NCBI RefSeq assembly: GCF_017161565.1
Contig: NZ_CP066796.1
Span: 186,001 to 250,000, forward strand
Direction of reading: 5' to 3'
Length of the DNA stretch: 64,000 nucleotides
Source of the DNA: Erwinia amylovora
GTDB taxonomy: Bacteria > Pseudomonadota > Gammaproteobacteria > Enterobacterales > Enterobacteriaceae
Shown here: positions 40,825 through 53,571 of the stretch, in pieces
How the letters are laid out: each line of letters opens with the position of its first letter
How positions within the stretch are numbered: position 1 is the stretch's first letter
Program-made: the position numbers and the translations under genes
Notes under the pieces: generated by a model
The model's input: the letters and a program-made list of their open reading frames with translations, nothing else
The model's database searches: none
Told to the model about the DNA's origin: nothing

Positions 40825-41400
40825 TCAGTAGAACGAATGTTCACCACGCTGGTGCTCGGTCAGGTCACGCACGCCTTTCAGCTCGGGGAACGCGGCCAGC
40901 ATCTCTTTCTCGATGCCTTCTTTCAGGGTGACATCGACCATTGAACAGCCGTTACAGCCGCCGCCAAATTGCAGGATAGCGTAACCATCATCGGTGATTT
41001 CCATCAAAGACACTTTACCGCCGTGGCTGGCCAGCTGCGGGTTGATCTGCGCCTGTAACAGGTATTCTACGCGCTCAATAAGCGGGGCATCGTCGCTGAC
41101 TTTACGCATTTTGGCGTTGGGGGCTTTCAGCGTCAGTTGAGAACCAAGATTGTCGGTGACAAAGTCGATTTCAGCATCTTGCAGGTAAGGGGCGCTTAGC
41201 TCGTCAACAAACGCCGACAGCTTGTCAAACTTCAGTTCAGTATCGGTTGCTTCTACTGCGTCAGGTGGACAGTAAGAGACGCCGCACTCGGCGGTTGGCG
41301 TACCCGGATTGATAACGAATACGCGAATCTGGGTGCCATCTTCCTGCTTTGACAGCAGTTTTGCGAAGTGCTCTTGTGCAGAGTCGGTGATTAGGATCAT
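40825..41400 (-). CDS. nfuA: Fe-S biogenesis protein NfuA
   Basis: 191 residues, the E. coli length. An N-terminal degenerate A-type carrier domain ([15 protein letters not shown]) and a C-terminal Nfu domain with Cys149 and Cys152 in [16 protein letters not shown]. It carries a [4Fe-4S] cluster and hands it to client enzymes, especially under oxidative stress or iron limitation. RyhB in the same window serves the same iron-economy theme. It lies next to gntX, as in E. coli. Confidence 0.97.
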   Translation of the reverse strand: MILITDSAQEHFAKLLSKQEDGTQIRVFVINPGTPTAECGVSYCPPDAVEATDTELKFDKLSAFVDELSAPYLQDAEIDFVTDNLGSQLTLKAPNAKMRKVSDDAPLIERVEYLLQAQINPQLASHGGKVSLMEITDDGYAILQFGGGCNGCSMVDVTLKEGIEKEMLAAFPELKGVRDLTEHQRGEHSFY

Positions 41401-41458
41401 GGCGATTGCTCAATAGTTGACTAATTCAGTTGGTTATAATACGCCCATCACCGCTGCT

Positions 41459-42142
41459 CTACAAGGTGCGGCACAGGCACCATATCTCAACGCTGGCCGC
41501 GCCATTGGCCAGTAAAACGCGGCTGATTTCCGCTGCGGTACTGCCGGTAGTGACCACATCGTCAAGCAGAGCGATATGATATCCCCGCACCGCTGTTTCA
41601 AGACGAAAAGCCCCGCGCAAGTTTTTACGCCGCGCCCGCGCGCCCAGCCGGTGCTGAATTTTTGCCGCACGTACCCGCGTAATGGCCTGTGGCGCATAGC
41701 GGCATGGCACCCAGCGAACAAGCCGCTGCGCGATCTCCTCTAACTGATTATAGCCACGTTGCCACGCCCGGTAATGATGCAGCGGTACCGTGAGTAGCAG
41801 ATCGGGGCGTTGCAGCCCGCTTTCACGGCGCTGCTGTAGCCAGCGTAGCAGTAATAACCGTGCCAGCATCACCGCAAGTGCGGTGGCGCGGTAAAACTTG
41901 AGTCGGTTAACCAGCTGGCTCAGCGGCGGTTGCCACGCCGATACGGCAATCAGCCGCTGCCATGGCGGCGGACGGCGCAGGCAGCGGCCGCATTGATGCC
42001 TACTGCACCCGGCCGGTAAACCACAGCGCGGGCAGCAGGCGGGATGTACCAGCAGCTGACGCAGGCAGACGCTGCACAGCCCGTGGATGGCGAAAGCCAG
42101 CGGCATTGCGCATAGCCAACAGCCTGGCGGTATTGGTAGCAT
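41459..42142 (-). CDS. gntX: GntX/ComF-family phosphoribosyltransferase-like protein
   Basis: 227 residues, the E. coli length, from the ATG at 42142 (MLPIPPGCWLC); a start at 42172 would add ten residues. N-terminal zinc-finger-like cysteine pairs (CWLC, CSVC, CPRC, CGRC) and a C-terminal type I PRTase loop (LLDDVVTTGSTAAE). ComF homologues act in DNA uptake; E. coli GntX has been linked to use of DNA as nutrient. hofMNOPQ, of the same theme, lies 20 kb downstream. Confidence 0.94.
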   Translation of the reverse strand: MLPIPPGCWLCAMPLAFAIHGLCSVCLRQLLVHPACCPRCGLPAGCSRHQCGRCLRRPPPWQRLIAVSAWQPPLSQLVNRLKFYRATALAVMLARLLLLRWLQQRRESGLQRPDLLLTVPLHHYRAWQRGYNQLEEIAQRLVRWVPCRYAPQAITRVRAAKIQHRLGARARRKNLRGAFRLETAVRGYHIALLDDVVTTGSTAAEISRVLLANGAASVEIWCLCRTL

Positions 42143-42177
42143 GGCAATCTCTTCTGCAAAAAACAGGACCATAACCC

Positions 42178-42954
42178 ATGACAGGGCTTTATTGGGAGAC
42201 TATTGGGCAAGGCGATCGCCATCTTGTGCTGCTGCACGGATGGGGGCTGAATGCTGCGGTTTGGCATTGCATCAGCGAACGACTTGGCGCACATTTTTGT
42301 CTGCATCTGGTGGACTTGCCCGGCTATGGCCGCAGCCAGGGATTTCCGGCGATGACGCCGGATGAAATGGTGGCTGCCATCCTGCCGCAGGCACCGCAGC
42401 GGGCCATCTGGCTTGGTTGGTCGCTTGGTGGGCTGGTGGCCAGCCAGCTGGCATTGAGCCATCCGCAGCGGGTGAGTGGGTTAATAAGCGTGGCTTCCTC
42501 GCCTTGCTTCTGCGCGCAGCCGGGATGGCCGGGGATCAAAGTGGAAACCTTAAGCGGCTTTCAGCAGCAACTAAGTGAGGATTTCTCGCGCACCGTTGAG
42601 CGTTTTCTCGCGCTGCAAACTCTGGGAAGCGACAGCGCCCGCCAGGATGCACGTATGCTGAAAAGCGTGGTGCTGGCCCAGCCGATGCCGACGGAAGAGG
42701 TGCTCAACGGCGGCCTGGAAATCTTGCGTACCGCCGATTTACGTCAGACGATGCAGGGGTTACAGATGCCGCTGCTGCGCCTGTATGGCGCGCTGGACGG
42801 GCTGGTGCCGCGCAACATCGCCGCGTTGCTTGATGCAAGCTGGCCCACCAGCCGCAGTCATATTATCGCCAGGGCTGCCCATGCGCCGTTTATCTCCCAT
42901 CCGACGGAATTTTGTGCGCAGTTGATGACGTTTAGCGATACGCTGCGCCCGTAA
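42178..42954 (+). CDS. bioH: Pimeloyl-ACP methyl ester carboxylesterase BioH
   Basis: 258 residues (E. coli 256). Alpha/beta hydrolase: oxyanion [12 protein letters not shown], nucleophile Ser82 in [11 protein letters not shown], Asp in GALDGLVP and His in [10 protein letters not shown]. It removes the methyl ester from pimeloyl-ACP, the gate step of biotin synthesis. Divergent from gntX with only 35 bases between the starts, as in E. coli. Confidence 0.96.
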   Translation: MTGLYWETIGQGDRHLVLLHGWGLNAAVWHCISERLGAHFCLHLVDLPGYGRSQGFPAMTPDEMVAAILPQAPQRAIWLGWSLGGLVASQLALSHPQRVSGLISVASSPCFCAQPGWPGIKVETLSGFQQQLSEDFSRTVERFLALQTLGSDSARQDARMLKSVVLAQPMPTEEVLNGGLEILRTADLRQTMQGLQMPLLRLYGALDGLVPRNIAALLDASWPTSRSHIIARAAHAPFISHPTEFCAQLMTFSDTLRP

Positions 42955-43002
42955 ATCAGCCGGCGCGCTGTCGCCAGGCGGGCTACCGACTGCGGTTTTG
43001 TT

Positions 43003-44691
43003 TCAGGGTTGCAGCCAGCGAAATTGCCATGCGTCCAGCACCAGCTCCTCTTTACCATCAATCCGTTCGCCGCTGGCGACATCGCGGTACCAGCGCGGTT
43101 CGGGTAGACGGTAACCGACCGGCTTAGCGCTCAGGTTGAACACGCAACACAGCGTATCCTGTGCATTTTTTGTCTGCCTTTGCATCACCAGCAGCGAATC
43201 ATCGCTGTCGCCAATCGTCATGGGATTATCGGGATGGAATGCCGCCTGACGAATGCGTACCTGAATCAGTTGACTGAGCGCATACCATACTCGCTGGCGC
43301 AGCGAGCCCGTTGCGGCCAGCGCCTTTTCAATGTCGCTCAGTGCATATTTCTGGCGGTTAATCGCCCGGTTCATCCCGGCGACTTTGACGCCGTCCAGGT
43401 CATTGCGCGAGCCAAGAATGCTCTGCACGTAAACCGCCGGCACGCCGGGAAAAGCCAGCAGCAGCCCGTGAGCCAGTAAAAATCGTTGCAGGCGGCTATC
43501 GTCGTCGTCCCGTTCTTTACTCAGCGCGTCCAGGTAGGTGACGTTGATTTCATAAGGGCTGGTGGTGCCATCAGGATTGGTTTTCCACGAGATCAGCGCG
43601 CCTTCCCGCGCCAGGTCTTGCGCCAGCGCGACGATTTCGTGTTCAGGCAGAATGCCGCGCAGCGGATTCAGGCCGATACCGTCATGAGAGGCGAGGAAAT
43701 TAAAGAAGGTGGTGCTGCCGCTGCCGCCGTCGAGCGAGGATGCCCACTGGCGTAATGCGCGTGATGAACCGTGGTGGATGGCATGCAGCACCAGCGGCGG
43801 CAACGGAAACTGATAGACCATATGCGCTTCATCACGGCCGTTGCCGAAATAGCGGATGTTGTCGTCATGCGGCACGTTGGTTTCGGTCAGCAGTACCGTT
43901 CCCGCGGCCACCTCGTCGATGATGGCACGGAACAGCTTCACCAGCAGGTGGGTTTTGGCTAAATGGATGCACGCCGTACCCGGGGTTTTCCATAAGTAAC
44001 CTACCGCATCCAGCCGCAGGTAATCTGCCCCCTGTTGTAAATAATCCAGCAGCACGGTGACCATACTGAGCAGCACGTCAGGATCGGCATAATTAAGGTC
44101 GACCTGGTCGGCGCTGAAGGTGGTCCAGACCGAGCGCGCCTCGCCGTTTGCCATCACGAACGGCGTGAGCAACGGCGAAGTGCGCGGTCGGGTGACCGCG
44201 CTTAAATCAGCAGCGGGTGGCCGGCTGATAAAAAAGTTATCCCAGCCGGGATCCTGAGCCAGGTAGTGGGCGAACCAGGCGCTGTGGGCCGACATATGGT
44301 TGCAGACGAAGTCAAACATCAGGCGCGTGTGCTGATGCAGTTCGGCAATGTCCTGCCAGCTGCCGTAAGGCGGATCCACCTGATGATAGTCGATCACCGC
44401 GAAGCCATCGTCCGACGATGACGGAAAAAAGGGCAGCAGGTGAACGAGGTTAAAGCTGGACTGTAAATGTTGCCGGTAGAAGCGCGAGAAGGTCGCCAGG
44501 GTGGGGGTGTTATCTTCATGAAACTGATCCGCGTAGGCGATCAGCACCACGTCTTGCTGATCCCAGTGCGCCTTGCGCGGCTGGCAAATACGCTCGCGGG
44601 CAGCGGCAACCAGCGCGTGCAGCTGTTGCAGGCGTGCTGGCGGGAAAGCGGAATCATAGATCTCATTGATTAATCTATCAATAATAGTCAT
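43003..44691 (-). CDS. GH13_18 sugar phosphorylase, YcjM/glucosylglycerate phosphorylase-like
   Basis: 562 residues. Strong resemblance along the full length to E. coli YcjM (559), reported as glucosylglycerate phosphorylase, and wider to sucrose phosphorylases of GH13_18. Matching blocks: LIAYADQFHEDN, HLLPFFPSSSDDGFAVIDYH, LMFDFVCNHMSAHS, catalytic Asp in YLRLDAVGYLWKTPGT, Glu in VLLTETNVPHDDN, Asp in LASHDGIGLNPLRG. It would split an alpha-glucoside with phosphate to give glucose-1-phosphate. The aglycone (glycerate, fructose or other) cannot be fixed from sequence. It stands alone, with no transporter nearby, at the place of feoABC in E. coli. Confidence 0.88.
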   Translation of the reverse strand: MTIIDRLINEIYDSAFPPARLQQLHALVAAARERICQPRKAHWDQQDVVLIAYADQFHEDNTPTLATFSRFYRQHLQSSFNLVHLLPFFPSSSDDGFAVIDYHQVDPPYGSWQDIAELHQHTRLMFDFVCNHMSAHSAWFAHYLAQDPGWDNFFISRPPAADLSAVTRPRTSPLLTPFVMANGEARSVWTTFSADQVDLNYADPDVLLSMVTVLLDYLQQGADYLRLDAVGYLWKTPGTACIHLAKTHLLVKLFRAIIDEVAAGTVLLTETNVPHDDNIRYFGNGRDEAHMVYQFPLPPLVLHAIHHGSSRALRQWASSLDGGSGSTTFFNFLASHDGIGLNPLRGILPEHEIVALAQDLAREGALISWKTNPDGTTSPYEINVTYLDALSKERDDDDSRLQRFLLAHGLLLAFPGVPAVYVQSILGSRNDLDGVKVAGMNRAINRQKYALSDIEKALAATGSLRQRVWYALSQLIQVRIRQAAFHPDNPMTIGDSDDSLLVMQRQTKNAQDTLCCVFNLSAKPVGYRLPEPRWYRDVASGERIDGKEELVLDAWQFRWLQP

Positions 44692-44882
44692 TACTTTACC
44701 CGTTATGCGTCAGGCAGCAGGTGCGTTGGCGTTAACCCAACTGACTTTTCAGGCGCTCGCCGCAGGGGGGAAGTTCACAGGCTATTTCTCACTGTAGATG
44801 CTGATAACAAATACGCAATCTGAAAACCTGACTGGTCGGGGTATTTACGGGGCGATGGCTGTTACATCAACAGCCGTCGCAA

Positions 44883-44905
44883 CGGGCGGGCCGACGGCCC
44901 GCCCG
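44883..44905. terminator. Very GC-rich hairpin after tex
   Basis: CGGGCGGGCC and GGCCCGCCCG flank GAC, ten perfect pairs, ending six bases from the tex stop. No T-run follows in the tex direction. Strong structure, unclear terminator. Confidence 0.5.
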
Positions 44906-44911
44906 CAGGGA

Positions 44912-47245
44912 TTAGCTCTTCTTGCCGAAGGCGGCTGCCAGCGCGTCGCCCATCGCGCTGTTACCCGCCGTCCGCGCAGCAGGACGCTTGTTACCGCCAT
45001 TGGCCGGGCGTGAAGGACCCCGCTCCTTAGCCGCGTTATTCGCACCGCCTCGACGGGCGTTGGTTTCACCTGGCTGTTCGTCAAGGCGCATGGTCAGGGC
45101 AATGCGTTTGCGTTGCAGGTCGACTTCCAGCACCTTCACTTTGACGACATCGCCCGCTTTCACCACCTTGTGTGGGTCATCGACAAATTTATCGGCCAGC
45201 GAGGAGATATGCACCAGCCCGTCCTGATGCACGCCGATATCAACAAAGGCACCGAAATTGGTGACGTTGGTCACCGATCCTTCCAGCACCATCCCCGGCA
45301 GCAGATCGTTCAGGGTGTCGATGCCGTCCGCAAACTGCGCGGTTTTAAACTCGGGGCGCGGATCGCGACCCGGTTTCTCCAGCTCTTTGATAATGTCGCT
45401 GACGGTCGGCACGCCGAAGCGTTCGTCGGTGAAATCCACGGCTTTCAGGTCGCGTAACGCCGCGGGGTTACCCAACAGCTCATCCAGCGCCTGCTCAGTA
45501 GCGGCCAGAATGCGTTCAACCACCGGATAGGCTTCCGGATGCACCGTGGACGTATCCAACGGGTTATCGCCCTGGCTGATACGCAGGAAGCCGGCACATT
45601 GCTCAAAGGCTTTCGGCCCAAGACGGCCCACCTTCAGCAGCTGCTGGCGGTTCTGGAAACGGCCATTTTCGTCGCGCCAGCTGACAATGTTCTGGGCGAT
45701 CATCTTGCTCAGGCCCGCCACGCGGGTCAGCAGCGGCACCGAGGCGGTATTGAGATCGACCCCAACCCCGTTAACGCAGTCTTCCACCACCGCATCAAGT
45801 TTTTTCGCCAGCTGGCTTTGGCTGACATCATGCTGATACTGGCCAACGCCAATCGATTTCGGGTCGATCTTCACCAGTTCGGAGAGCGGATCCTGCAAGC
45901 GACGGGCGATGGACACCGCGCCACGTAGCGACACATCGAGGTCAGGGAACTCCAGCGCGGCCAGCTCGGAAGCGGAATAGACCGATGCGCCCGCCTCACT
46001 GACGATCACCTTTTGCCCCTGCACCTGTGGGAACTGTTGCTGCACGTCAAGGTAGAAACGCTCGGTCTCGCGTGAGGCGGTGCCGTTGCCGATGGCGACC
46101 AGTTCAACCTGATGTTGAGTACACAGTGCCGCAATGGCCGCAGCGGCTTTTGCCGCCTGGCCGGTATGCGGATAGATGGTATCAGTGGCCACCAGTTTAC
46201 CTGTTGCATCGACCACCGCGACTTTCACCCCGGTACGCAGGCCCGGATCGAGGCCCATGGTGGCGCGCATCCCGGCCGGCGCCGCCATCAACAGGTCGTG
46301 CAGGTTGCGCGCAAAGACGTTAATCGCTTCTTCTTCCGCCCGCTCGCGCACGCTGCTCATCAGCTCGGTTTCAAGATGCAGCAGCACCTTGATGCGCCAC
46401 GTCCAGCTTACCACCGCCTTGCGCCAGCTATCCGCCGGGGCATTGTTCAGACGCAGGTTGAGGTGTTCGCTGATAATCTGTTCGCCGTGACTCTCCCGTG
46501 GCGGCTCATCGAACTGCGGATCGGCATTTAGCGCCAGCTGTAAGATGCCTTCGTTGCGGCCACGAAACATCGCCAGCGCACGGTGAGAAGGCACGGCCGA
46601 CAAGGCTTCGTGATGGTCGAAGTAGTCGCGAAATTTTGCCCCTTCCTCTTCTTTCCCTTCAATGACCCGTGAGACCAGATGCGCGTTTTTCCACAGGTAG
46701 TCGCGCACTTTGGCCAGCAGGCCCGCATCTTCCGCGAAACGCTCCATCAGAATATAACGCGCGCCGTCGAGGGCAGCTTTGCTGTCGGCAACGCCTTTAT
46801 CCGCGTTGATATACTCTGCTGCCAACTGTTCCGGCTGGTGCTCCGGCTGCTGCCACAGCGTTTCCGCCAGCGGTTGCAGGCCGGCTTCGATGGCAATCTG
46901 CCCGCGCGTACGGCGCTTCTGTTTGTACGGCAGATAGAGATCATCCAGCTCGGTTTTGCTCAGCGTGGCATCGATGGCGGCGGCCAGCTCGTCGGTCAGC
47001 TTGCCCTGATCGGCAATCGATTTCAGGATCGACTGGCGGCGATCGGACAGTTCGCGCAGATAACTCAGGCGGGTCTCAAGCTGGCGCAGCTGGGTATCAT
47101 CTAACCCACCGGTCACTTCCTTACGATAACGTGCGATAAACGGCACGGTATTTCCTTCGTCCAGCAGGCGAACAGCGGCTTCAACCTGTTCTTCCCGGGC
47201 CTGCAATTCTTTTGCAATCAGGCGACTTAGCGAATTTTTCATCAT
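44912..47245 (-). CDS. tex: Transcription accessory protein Tex (YhgF)
   Basis: 777 residues (E. coli 773). The order is the N-terminal helical region ([21 protein letters not shown]), a YqgF/RNase H-like domain ([20 protein letters not shown]), helix-hairpin-helix pairs ([18 protein letters not shown]), and a C-terminal S1 RNA-binding domain ([20 protein letters not shown]) with a basic tail. It binds nucleic acid and affects transcription and stress tolerance in several bacteria. Two ATG codons are adjacent at 47245 and 47242. Next to greB, as in E. coli. Confidence 0.95.
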   Translation of the reverse strand: MMKNSLSRLIAKELQAREEQVEAAVRLLDEGNTVPFIARYRKEVTGGLDDTQLRQLETRLSYLRELSDRRQSILKSIADQGKLTDELAAAIDATLSKTELDDLYLPYKQKRRTRGQIAIEAGLQPLAETLWQQPEHQPEQLAAEYINADKGVADSKAALDGARYILMERFAEDAGLLAKVRDYLWKNAHLVSRVIEGKEEEGAKFRDYFDHHEALSAVPSHRALAMFRGRNEGILQLALNADPQFDEPPRESHGEQIISEHLNLRLNNAPADSWRKAVVSWTWRIKVLLHLETELMSSVRERAEEEAINVFARNLHDLLMAAPAGMRATMGLDPGLRTGVKVAVVDATGKLVATDTIYPHTGQAAKAAAAIAALCTQHQVELVAIGNGTASRETERFYLDVQQQFPQVQGQKVIVSEAGASVYSASELAALEFPDLDVSLRGAVSIARRLQDPLSELVKIDPKSIGVGQYQHDVSQSQLAKKLDAVVEDCVNGVGVDLNTASVPLLTRVAGLSKMIAQNIVSWRDENGRFQNRQQLLKVGRLGPKAFEQCAGFLRISQGDNPLDTSTVHPEAYPVVERILAATEQALDELLGNPAALRDLKAVDFTDERFGVPTVSDIIKELEKPGRDPRPEFKTAQFADGIDTLNDLLPGMVLEGSVTNVTNFGAFVDIGVHQDGLVHISSLADKFVDDPHKVVKAGDVVKVKVLEVDLQRKRIALTMRLDEQPGETNARRGGANNAAKERGPSRPANGGNKRPAARTAGNSAMGDALAAAFGKKS

Positions 47246-47373
47246 GGTTAGATACTTTATGGCTTAAGAAATTGGCACCAGTTATACGGATTGATGCAGC
47301 AGAATACCAGACGCCCTTTGTCTTTCAGAATATCGGTGCTTTGGCAGACAGCGGGGCGGGCTGTTTTGCCAAA

Positions 47374-47853
47374 TCAGGACTCTGTCACATAGCTGATAGC
47401 GTTGACGTACCACAGCGCTTCACCGGCCGGGGTAAACACGGTGGCGGCATCGCCGACCTCTTTTTTCAGCAGTGCGCGCGCCATCGGCGAGTCGATAGAG
47501 ATATAGTCGTTACGGCCAAAAATCTCATCGTAGCCGACGATGCGAAAACGTTTGATGTCACCATCATCATTTTCTACTTCGACCCAGGCACCGAAGAACA
47601 CTTTGCCATCCTGCTGCGGTGAGTAGTCGACAATGCGCAGCTGCTCAAGACACTTGGTCAGATAGCGTATCCGGCGATCGATCTCACGCAGCCGCTTTTT
47701 GTTGTACTGATAGTCTGCATTTTCACTGCGGTCACCGAGGCTGGCCGCCCAGGCCACCTTTTTGGTTACTTCCGGGCGCTCTTCACGCCAGAGGAAATCC
47801 AGTTCCTGCTTGAGCAAATTGTAGCCTTCGCGCGTGATCAGTTTGGTTTTCAT
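47374..47853 (-). CDS. greB: Transcript cleavage factor GreB
   Basis: 159 residues (E. coli 158). An N-terminal coiled coil with the acidic tip GDRSENADYQYNKKRLREID, which reaches into the RNA polymerase secondary channel, and a C-terminal FKBP-like domain (SIDSPMARALLKKEVGD). It restarts backtracked polymerase by stimulating RNA cleavage. It is divergent from ompR. Confidence 0.96.
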   Translation of the reverse strand: MKTKLITREGYNLLKQELDFLWREERPEVTKKVAWAASLGDRSENADYQYNKKRLREIDRRIRYLTKCLEQLRIVDYSPQQDGKVFFGAWVEVENDDGDIKRFRIVGYDEIFGRNDYISIDSPMARALLKKEVGDAATVFTPAGEALWYVNAISYVTES

Positions 47854-48037
47854 CTTCAGCCATTTTCAACGTGGTTATGCCGCTATTGTGTTGCGTTGGA
47901 TGCAGGGATGCAAATTCGCCGTGCGCATTTATGCCACCACGTTACTGTTTGTTTGTCATGAGAAATAACGTTGTTAAAACGAGTACTTCAGTGCAGGTTA
48001 CCGCCGTCAGATGAAAGATAAGCTGCTGTTTAATATG

Positions 48038-48066
48038 CTTTGTAACAATTTCGGCTACAATATAAA
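48038..48066 (+). promoter_or_regulatory. Candidate ompR-envZ promoter
   Basis: TATAAA at 48061-48066 is a good -10, with CTTTGT/TTGTAA around 48038-48045 as a poor -35. It would give a leader of about 70 bases before the ompR start. Confidence 0.4.
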
Positions 48067-48142
48067 CCTTAATTGGCTGTTACATTCAGGCATCTTTTTT
48101 GAAAATACAGACTCAGGCAATAGCGCCTTTGGGAGTAGCGAA

Positions 48143-50208
<2,066 letters not shown>

Positions 50209-50253
50209 CAATCGGGCCAGCCAACCAGCTTGACCCGCATTTCGTCTTATTCC

Positions 50254-51873
50254 TCAGAGCTTCGGCCCGGCCTGCACCAGAGCCTCACCGGCCGGCGTGT
50301 CGGTAAACTTATCAAAGTTGGTGATAAAACGCCGGGCCAGATCGCGTGCTTTCTCTTCCCACGCCGCTTCACTGGGGTAGCTGTTACGCGGGTCCAGCAG
50401 CGTGCTGTCTACGCCTGGTAATGAGTGCGGCATTTCCAGGTTGAAAACAGGCAGCGTGGCGGTTTGTGCATGGGCAATTTCACCGCTAAGAATGGCATTA
50501 ATAATTGCACGGGTATCCTTCAGCGAAATACGTTTTCCACTGCCGTTCCAGCCGGTATTGACCAGCCAGGCTTCTGCTCCGGCTGCCTGCATACGCTTCA
50601 CCAGCACTTCCGCATACTGGGTTGGGTGCAGGGTCAGGAATGCGGCACCGAAGCAGGCGGAAAAGGTTGGCGTAGGTTCGGTTACACCGCGCTCGGTACC
50701 GGCCAGCTTGGCGGTAAAACCAGACAGGAAGTGGTACTGGGTTTGATCGGCGGTCAGGCGCGAGACCGGCGGCAGCACGCCGAAAGCATCGGCGGTCAGG
50801 AAGATCACCTTTTTGGCATGACCCGCTTTGGACACCGGTTTGACGATGTTATCAATATGATAAATCGGGTAGGAAACGCGGGTATTCTCGGTCTTACTCC
50901 CGTCGTCGTAATCCACTGAGCCATCGCTACGTACCACCACGTTTTCCAGCAGTGCATCGCGCCGGATGGCTTGATAGATCTCGGGTTCTGCCTGTGGCGA
51001 CAGCTTGATGGTCTTGGCGTAGCAGCCGCCCTCAAAGTTAAACACGCCATCATCATCCCAGCCGTGCTCATCGTCGCCGATCAGCTGACGCTGTGGGTCG
51101 GTGGACAGCGTGGTTTTACCGGTGCCGGAAAGGCCAAAGAACACCGCGACGTCGCCGTCGGCACCGACGTTGGCCGAACAGTGCATAGAAGCGATTCCCT
51201 TCAGCGGCAGCAGATAATTCATGATGGCGAACAGCCCTTTCTTCATCTCGCCACCGTACCAGGTGCCGCCAATCAGCTGCATCTTCTCCGTCAGGTTAAA
51301 GGCGACAAAGTTTTCCGAGTGCAGCCCCTGTGATTGCCAGTCGGGATTGGTGCATTTCGCCCCGTTGATCACCACGAAGTCGGGAACAAAACCGGCAAGG
51401 CTTTCCGCGTCCGGGCGGATAAACATGTTTGTCACAAAGTGAGCCTGCCAGGCCACTTCGGTAATAAAGCGCACGCGCAGACGGCTGTCCGGATTCGCGC
51501 CGCACCAGGCATCGACAACAAACAGGCGCTTGCCGGAAAGCTGGCGCGTGACCAGTGATTTAAGCGACTGCCAGGTCTCCTGTGTCAGCGGCTGGTTATC
51601 ATTTTTGCCTTTTCCCTGATCGCTCCACCACAGCGTGTCGCGGGTGGTTTCGTCACGAACCAGGTATTTATCCTTTGGCGAGCGACCGGTAAAAATGCCG
51701 GTATCAACCGCAACAGCGCCCGACTCCGTGACCCTGCCGCGTTCATAACCGGTTAAACCGGGCAGAGTTTCTTCCTTAAACAGCATGTCATAATCAGGGT
51801 TATAAACGACTTCAACCGTATCAGTGATGCCATAAGCGACGAGTTCCTGCGGGGTCAGCCCGTTAGTGCGCAT
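50254..51873 (-). CDS. pckA: Phosphoenolpyruvate carboxykinase (ATP) PckA
   Basis: 539 residues (E. coli 540) from the ATG at 51873, which follows AGGAGCAGTAAC; an upstream in-frame start at 51912 adds 13 unmatched residues. P-loop [11 protein letters not shown] near residue 250, [15 protein letters not shown] for metal binding, and GEMKKGLFA. It turns oxaloacetate plus ATP into phosphoenolpyruvate plus CO2, the entry to gluconeogenesis. Confidence 0.97.
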   Translation of the reverse strand: MRTNGLTPQELVAYGITDTVEVVYNPDYDMLFKEETLPGLTGYERGRVTESGAVAVDTGIFTGRSPKDKYLVRDETTRDTLWWSDQGKGKNDNQPLTQETWQSLKSLVTRQLSGKRLFVVDAWCGANPDSRLRVRFITEVAWQAHFVTNMFIRPDAESLAGFVPDFVVINGAKCTNPDWQSQGLHSENFVAFNLTEKMQLIGGTWYGGEMKKGLFAIMNYLLPLKGIASMHCSANVGADGDVAVFFGLSGTGKTTLSTDPQRQLIGDDEHGWDDDGVFNFEGGCYAKTIKLSPQAEPEIYQAIRRDALLENVVVRSDGSVDYDDGSKTENTRVSYPIYHIDNIVKPVSKAGHAKKVIFLTADAFGVLPPVSRLTADQTQYHFLSGFTAKLAGTERGVTEPTPTFSACFGAAFLTLHPTQYAEVLVKRMQAAGAEAWLVNTGWNGSGKRISLKDTRAIINAILSGEIAHAQTATLPVFNLEMPHSLPGVDSTLLDPRNSYPSEAAWEEKARDLARRFITNFDKFTDTPAGEALVQAGPKL

Positions 51874-52240
51874 GTTACTGCTCCTTTCTAGGATTTTTGT
51901 ATTGCATATCAATGATAGAGGTACTTCAAATAACCTGTCGCGCTAACCCACAGATACTGCACGGGTTGCTACGATCGCGCGCAGTGTATACATCGGTCAG
52001 CTTACAGAGAAAGGGGCAAACGGAAGAAATGAGAGGCAACGCGTGATTAACTGAAAGGCCTGGTCATCGTTTACATTTGTGCCGCTAATTAAGCAGGGCG
52101 AATCAGGCATAAATGGCGCGGTCACGTGGCTTAACTGCCGGTAAATTCGCCAGAGTTGGCTGTATTTACCGGCGTTTTTTTTCATCCAGAACCAAGTGGA
52201 GGCCGGGCGTATAAGGGCATATTTGACCCGGCCGGGAAAA
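51874..52240. other. Intergenic region pckA-hslO
   Basis: 367 bases without a coding signal on either strand. The right side of pckA should hold its minus-strand promoter (TTGAAG near 51930 on the minus strand is a weak -35). A plus-strand terminator lies at 52137-52182. E. coli has yhgE between these genes; here it is absent. Confidence 0.65.
52137..52182 (+). terminator. Orphan rho-independent terminator on the plus strand
   Basis: GCCGGTAAAT and ATTTACCGGC form ten perfect pairs around a 17-base loop, followed by G and eight T on the plus strand only. Both flanking genes run on the minus strand, so no known plus-strand gene ends here. In the hslO direction the hairpin is preceded, not followed, by the A/T run. 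Confidence 0.85.
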
Positions 52241-53119
52241 TTAATGGACTTGCCGATCGTCTGCGGCTGAATCATTGCGCATAGCGGCAATATCAACAGC
52301 ATCGTACACATAATTATTGCCGCAGTAGTCGCAGTGCATATCGATATGGCCATCTTCCTGCAACATCTGATCTACTTCCTCCGCGGGCAGCGTGCGCAGC
52401 ACATCGCCACAGCGCTGACGTGAACAGCTACATTTGAAGCTAACGCCCTGAGGATCAAACAGCGTGACTTCTTCCTGATGGTAAAGACGCCATAAAACAT
52501 CATGGGCCGGCAGGCCAAGCAGCTCTTCGCTTTTAATGGTTTCGGTTAACGTGGCCAGATGATGAAAATCATCCAGACTGGCGTCCTGAGCCGGCAATAC
52601 CTGTAGCAGAATACCGCCCGCACCCGATCCCCCTTCGGTGGCGCCGGTACGGATAAACAGGCGGGTGGGCAGCTGTTCTGAGCGCATAAAGTATTCCTCA
52701 AGGCAGGCTGCAAGCGTGTCACCTTCCAGCCCCACCACGCCCTGATAGCGTTCACCTTCTTGCGGGGCAATGGTGATCACCAGATAGCCGTTACCCACCA
52801 TCTCCTTCAGGCTGCTGCCATCGGCAATTTCACCCTGCATCCGCGCCACGCCGCGCATTTCCTGCTGGTTATTGCCGTTGATCACCGCCATATTCAGCGG
52901 ACCATCCCCCTGTAGCTGGACCGTAATATCGCCATCGAATTTCAGCGTGGCGGTTAACAGGCTGGTGGCGACCAACAGTTCACCGAGGATTTGCTGCACC
53001 GGCTGCGGGTAATCGTGGCCGTGAACGATCTCATTCCATGTCTGGGATACGGTGACCAGTTCGCCACGTACGGCGTGGTTTTCAAACAGGTAACGGTGCA
53101 TCTGGTCTTGCTGGGACAT
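52241..53119 (-). CDS. hslO: Redox-regulated chaperone Hsp33 (HslO)
   Basis: 292 residues, the E. coli length. The zinc-binding redox switch is at the C-terminus: CSCSRQRC and CDYCGN supply the four key cysteines. The N-terminal core ([20 protein letters not shown]) is typical. Oxidation and heat release zinc and turn on holdase activity. Downstream of hslR by 22 bases, likely one operon. Confidence 0.97.
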   Translation of the reverse strand: MSQQDQMHRYLFENHAVRGELVTVSQTWNEIVHGHDYPQPVQQILGELLVATSLLTATLKFDGDITVQLQGDGPLNMAVINGNNQQEMRGVARMQGEIADGSSLKEMVGNGYLVITIAPQEGERYQGVVGLEGDTLAACLEEYFMRSEQLPTRLFIRTGATEGGSGAGGILLQVLPAQDASLDDFHHLATLTETIKSEELLGLPAHDVLWRLYHQEEVTLFDPQGVSFKCSCSRQRCGDVLRTLPAEEVDQMLQEDGHIDMHCDYCGNNYVYDAVDIAAMRNDSAADDRQVH

Positions 53120-53141
53120 AGGGTTTCTCTCTGATATGGCG

Positions 53142-53543
53142 TTATTCGTCGCCAGAATATTTAAACTTCATCAGGTCACGACGCTCTTTCTTGTCCGGGC
53201 GCCGGTCAGGATGGGGCATGCTGAGTGCATTCATTTTGCGCGCCAGCGCCACCTTTTCCCGCTTCTCAATGCTTTCTGCCGTCTCGCGGTACAGCAGTTG
53301 GGCTTCTGTCGCAGGGCCACGTTTATCGCTGATGGCCGCAATCACCACGGTACGCTGGTCGTTGCCCTGGCGTAGCGTTAAGCTGGCAGCCACTTCCACC
53401 AGTTTACTGGGTTTGCTGCGTTGGCCGTTATAGTGCACCTTGCCGCCTTCAATCATTTCCCGCGCAGCAGCACGGGTTTTGTAAAAGCGTGCGGCCCAAA
53501 GCCACTTATCAAGCCGCACCCCTTCACCGGGTTTCTCTTTCAT
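53142..53543 (-). CDS. hslR: Ribosome-associated heat-shock protein Hsp15 (HslR)
   Basis: 133 residues, the E. coli length, from the ATG at 53543 ([20 protein letters not shown]) with AGGAG eight bases upstream; a start at 53621 would run through the promoter. S4 RNA-binding domain ([20 protein letters not shown]) and a basic tail ([15 protein letters not shown]). It binds free 50S subunits that carry nascent chains and helps recycle stalled ribosomes. In E. coli yrfG precedes it; here it is missing. Confidence 0.96.
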   Translation of the reverse strand: MKEKPGEGVRLDKWLWAARFYKTRAAAREMIEGGKVHYNGQRSKPSKLVEVAASLTLRQGNDQRTVVIAAISDKRGPATEAQLLYRETAESIEKREKVALARKMNALSMPHPDRRPDKKERRDLMKFKYSGDE

Positions 53544-53571
53544 CACATCAACTCCTTTGGGAATAACCCTA

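Noticed and set aside
48011..48142. Longer N-terminus for OmpR
   Set aside because: It would cross the likely promoter, and the family starts at MQENYKILVVDDD.
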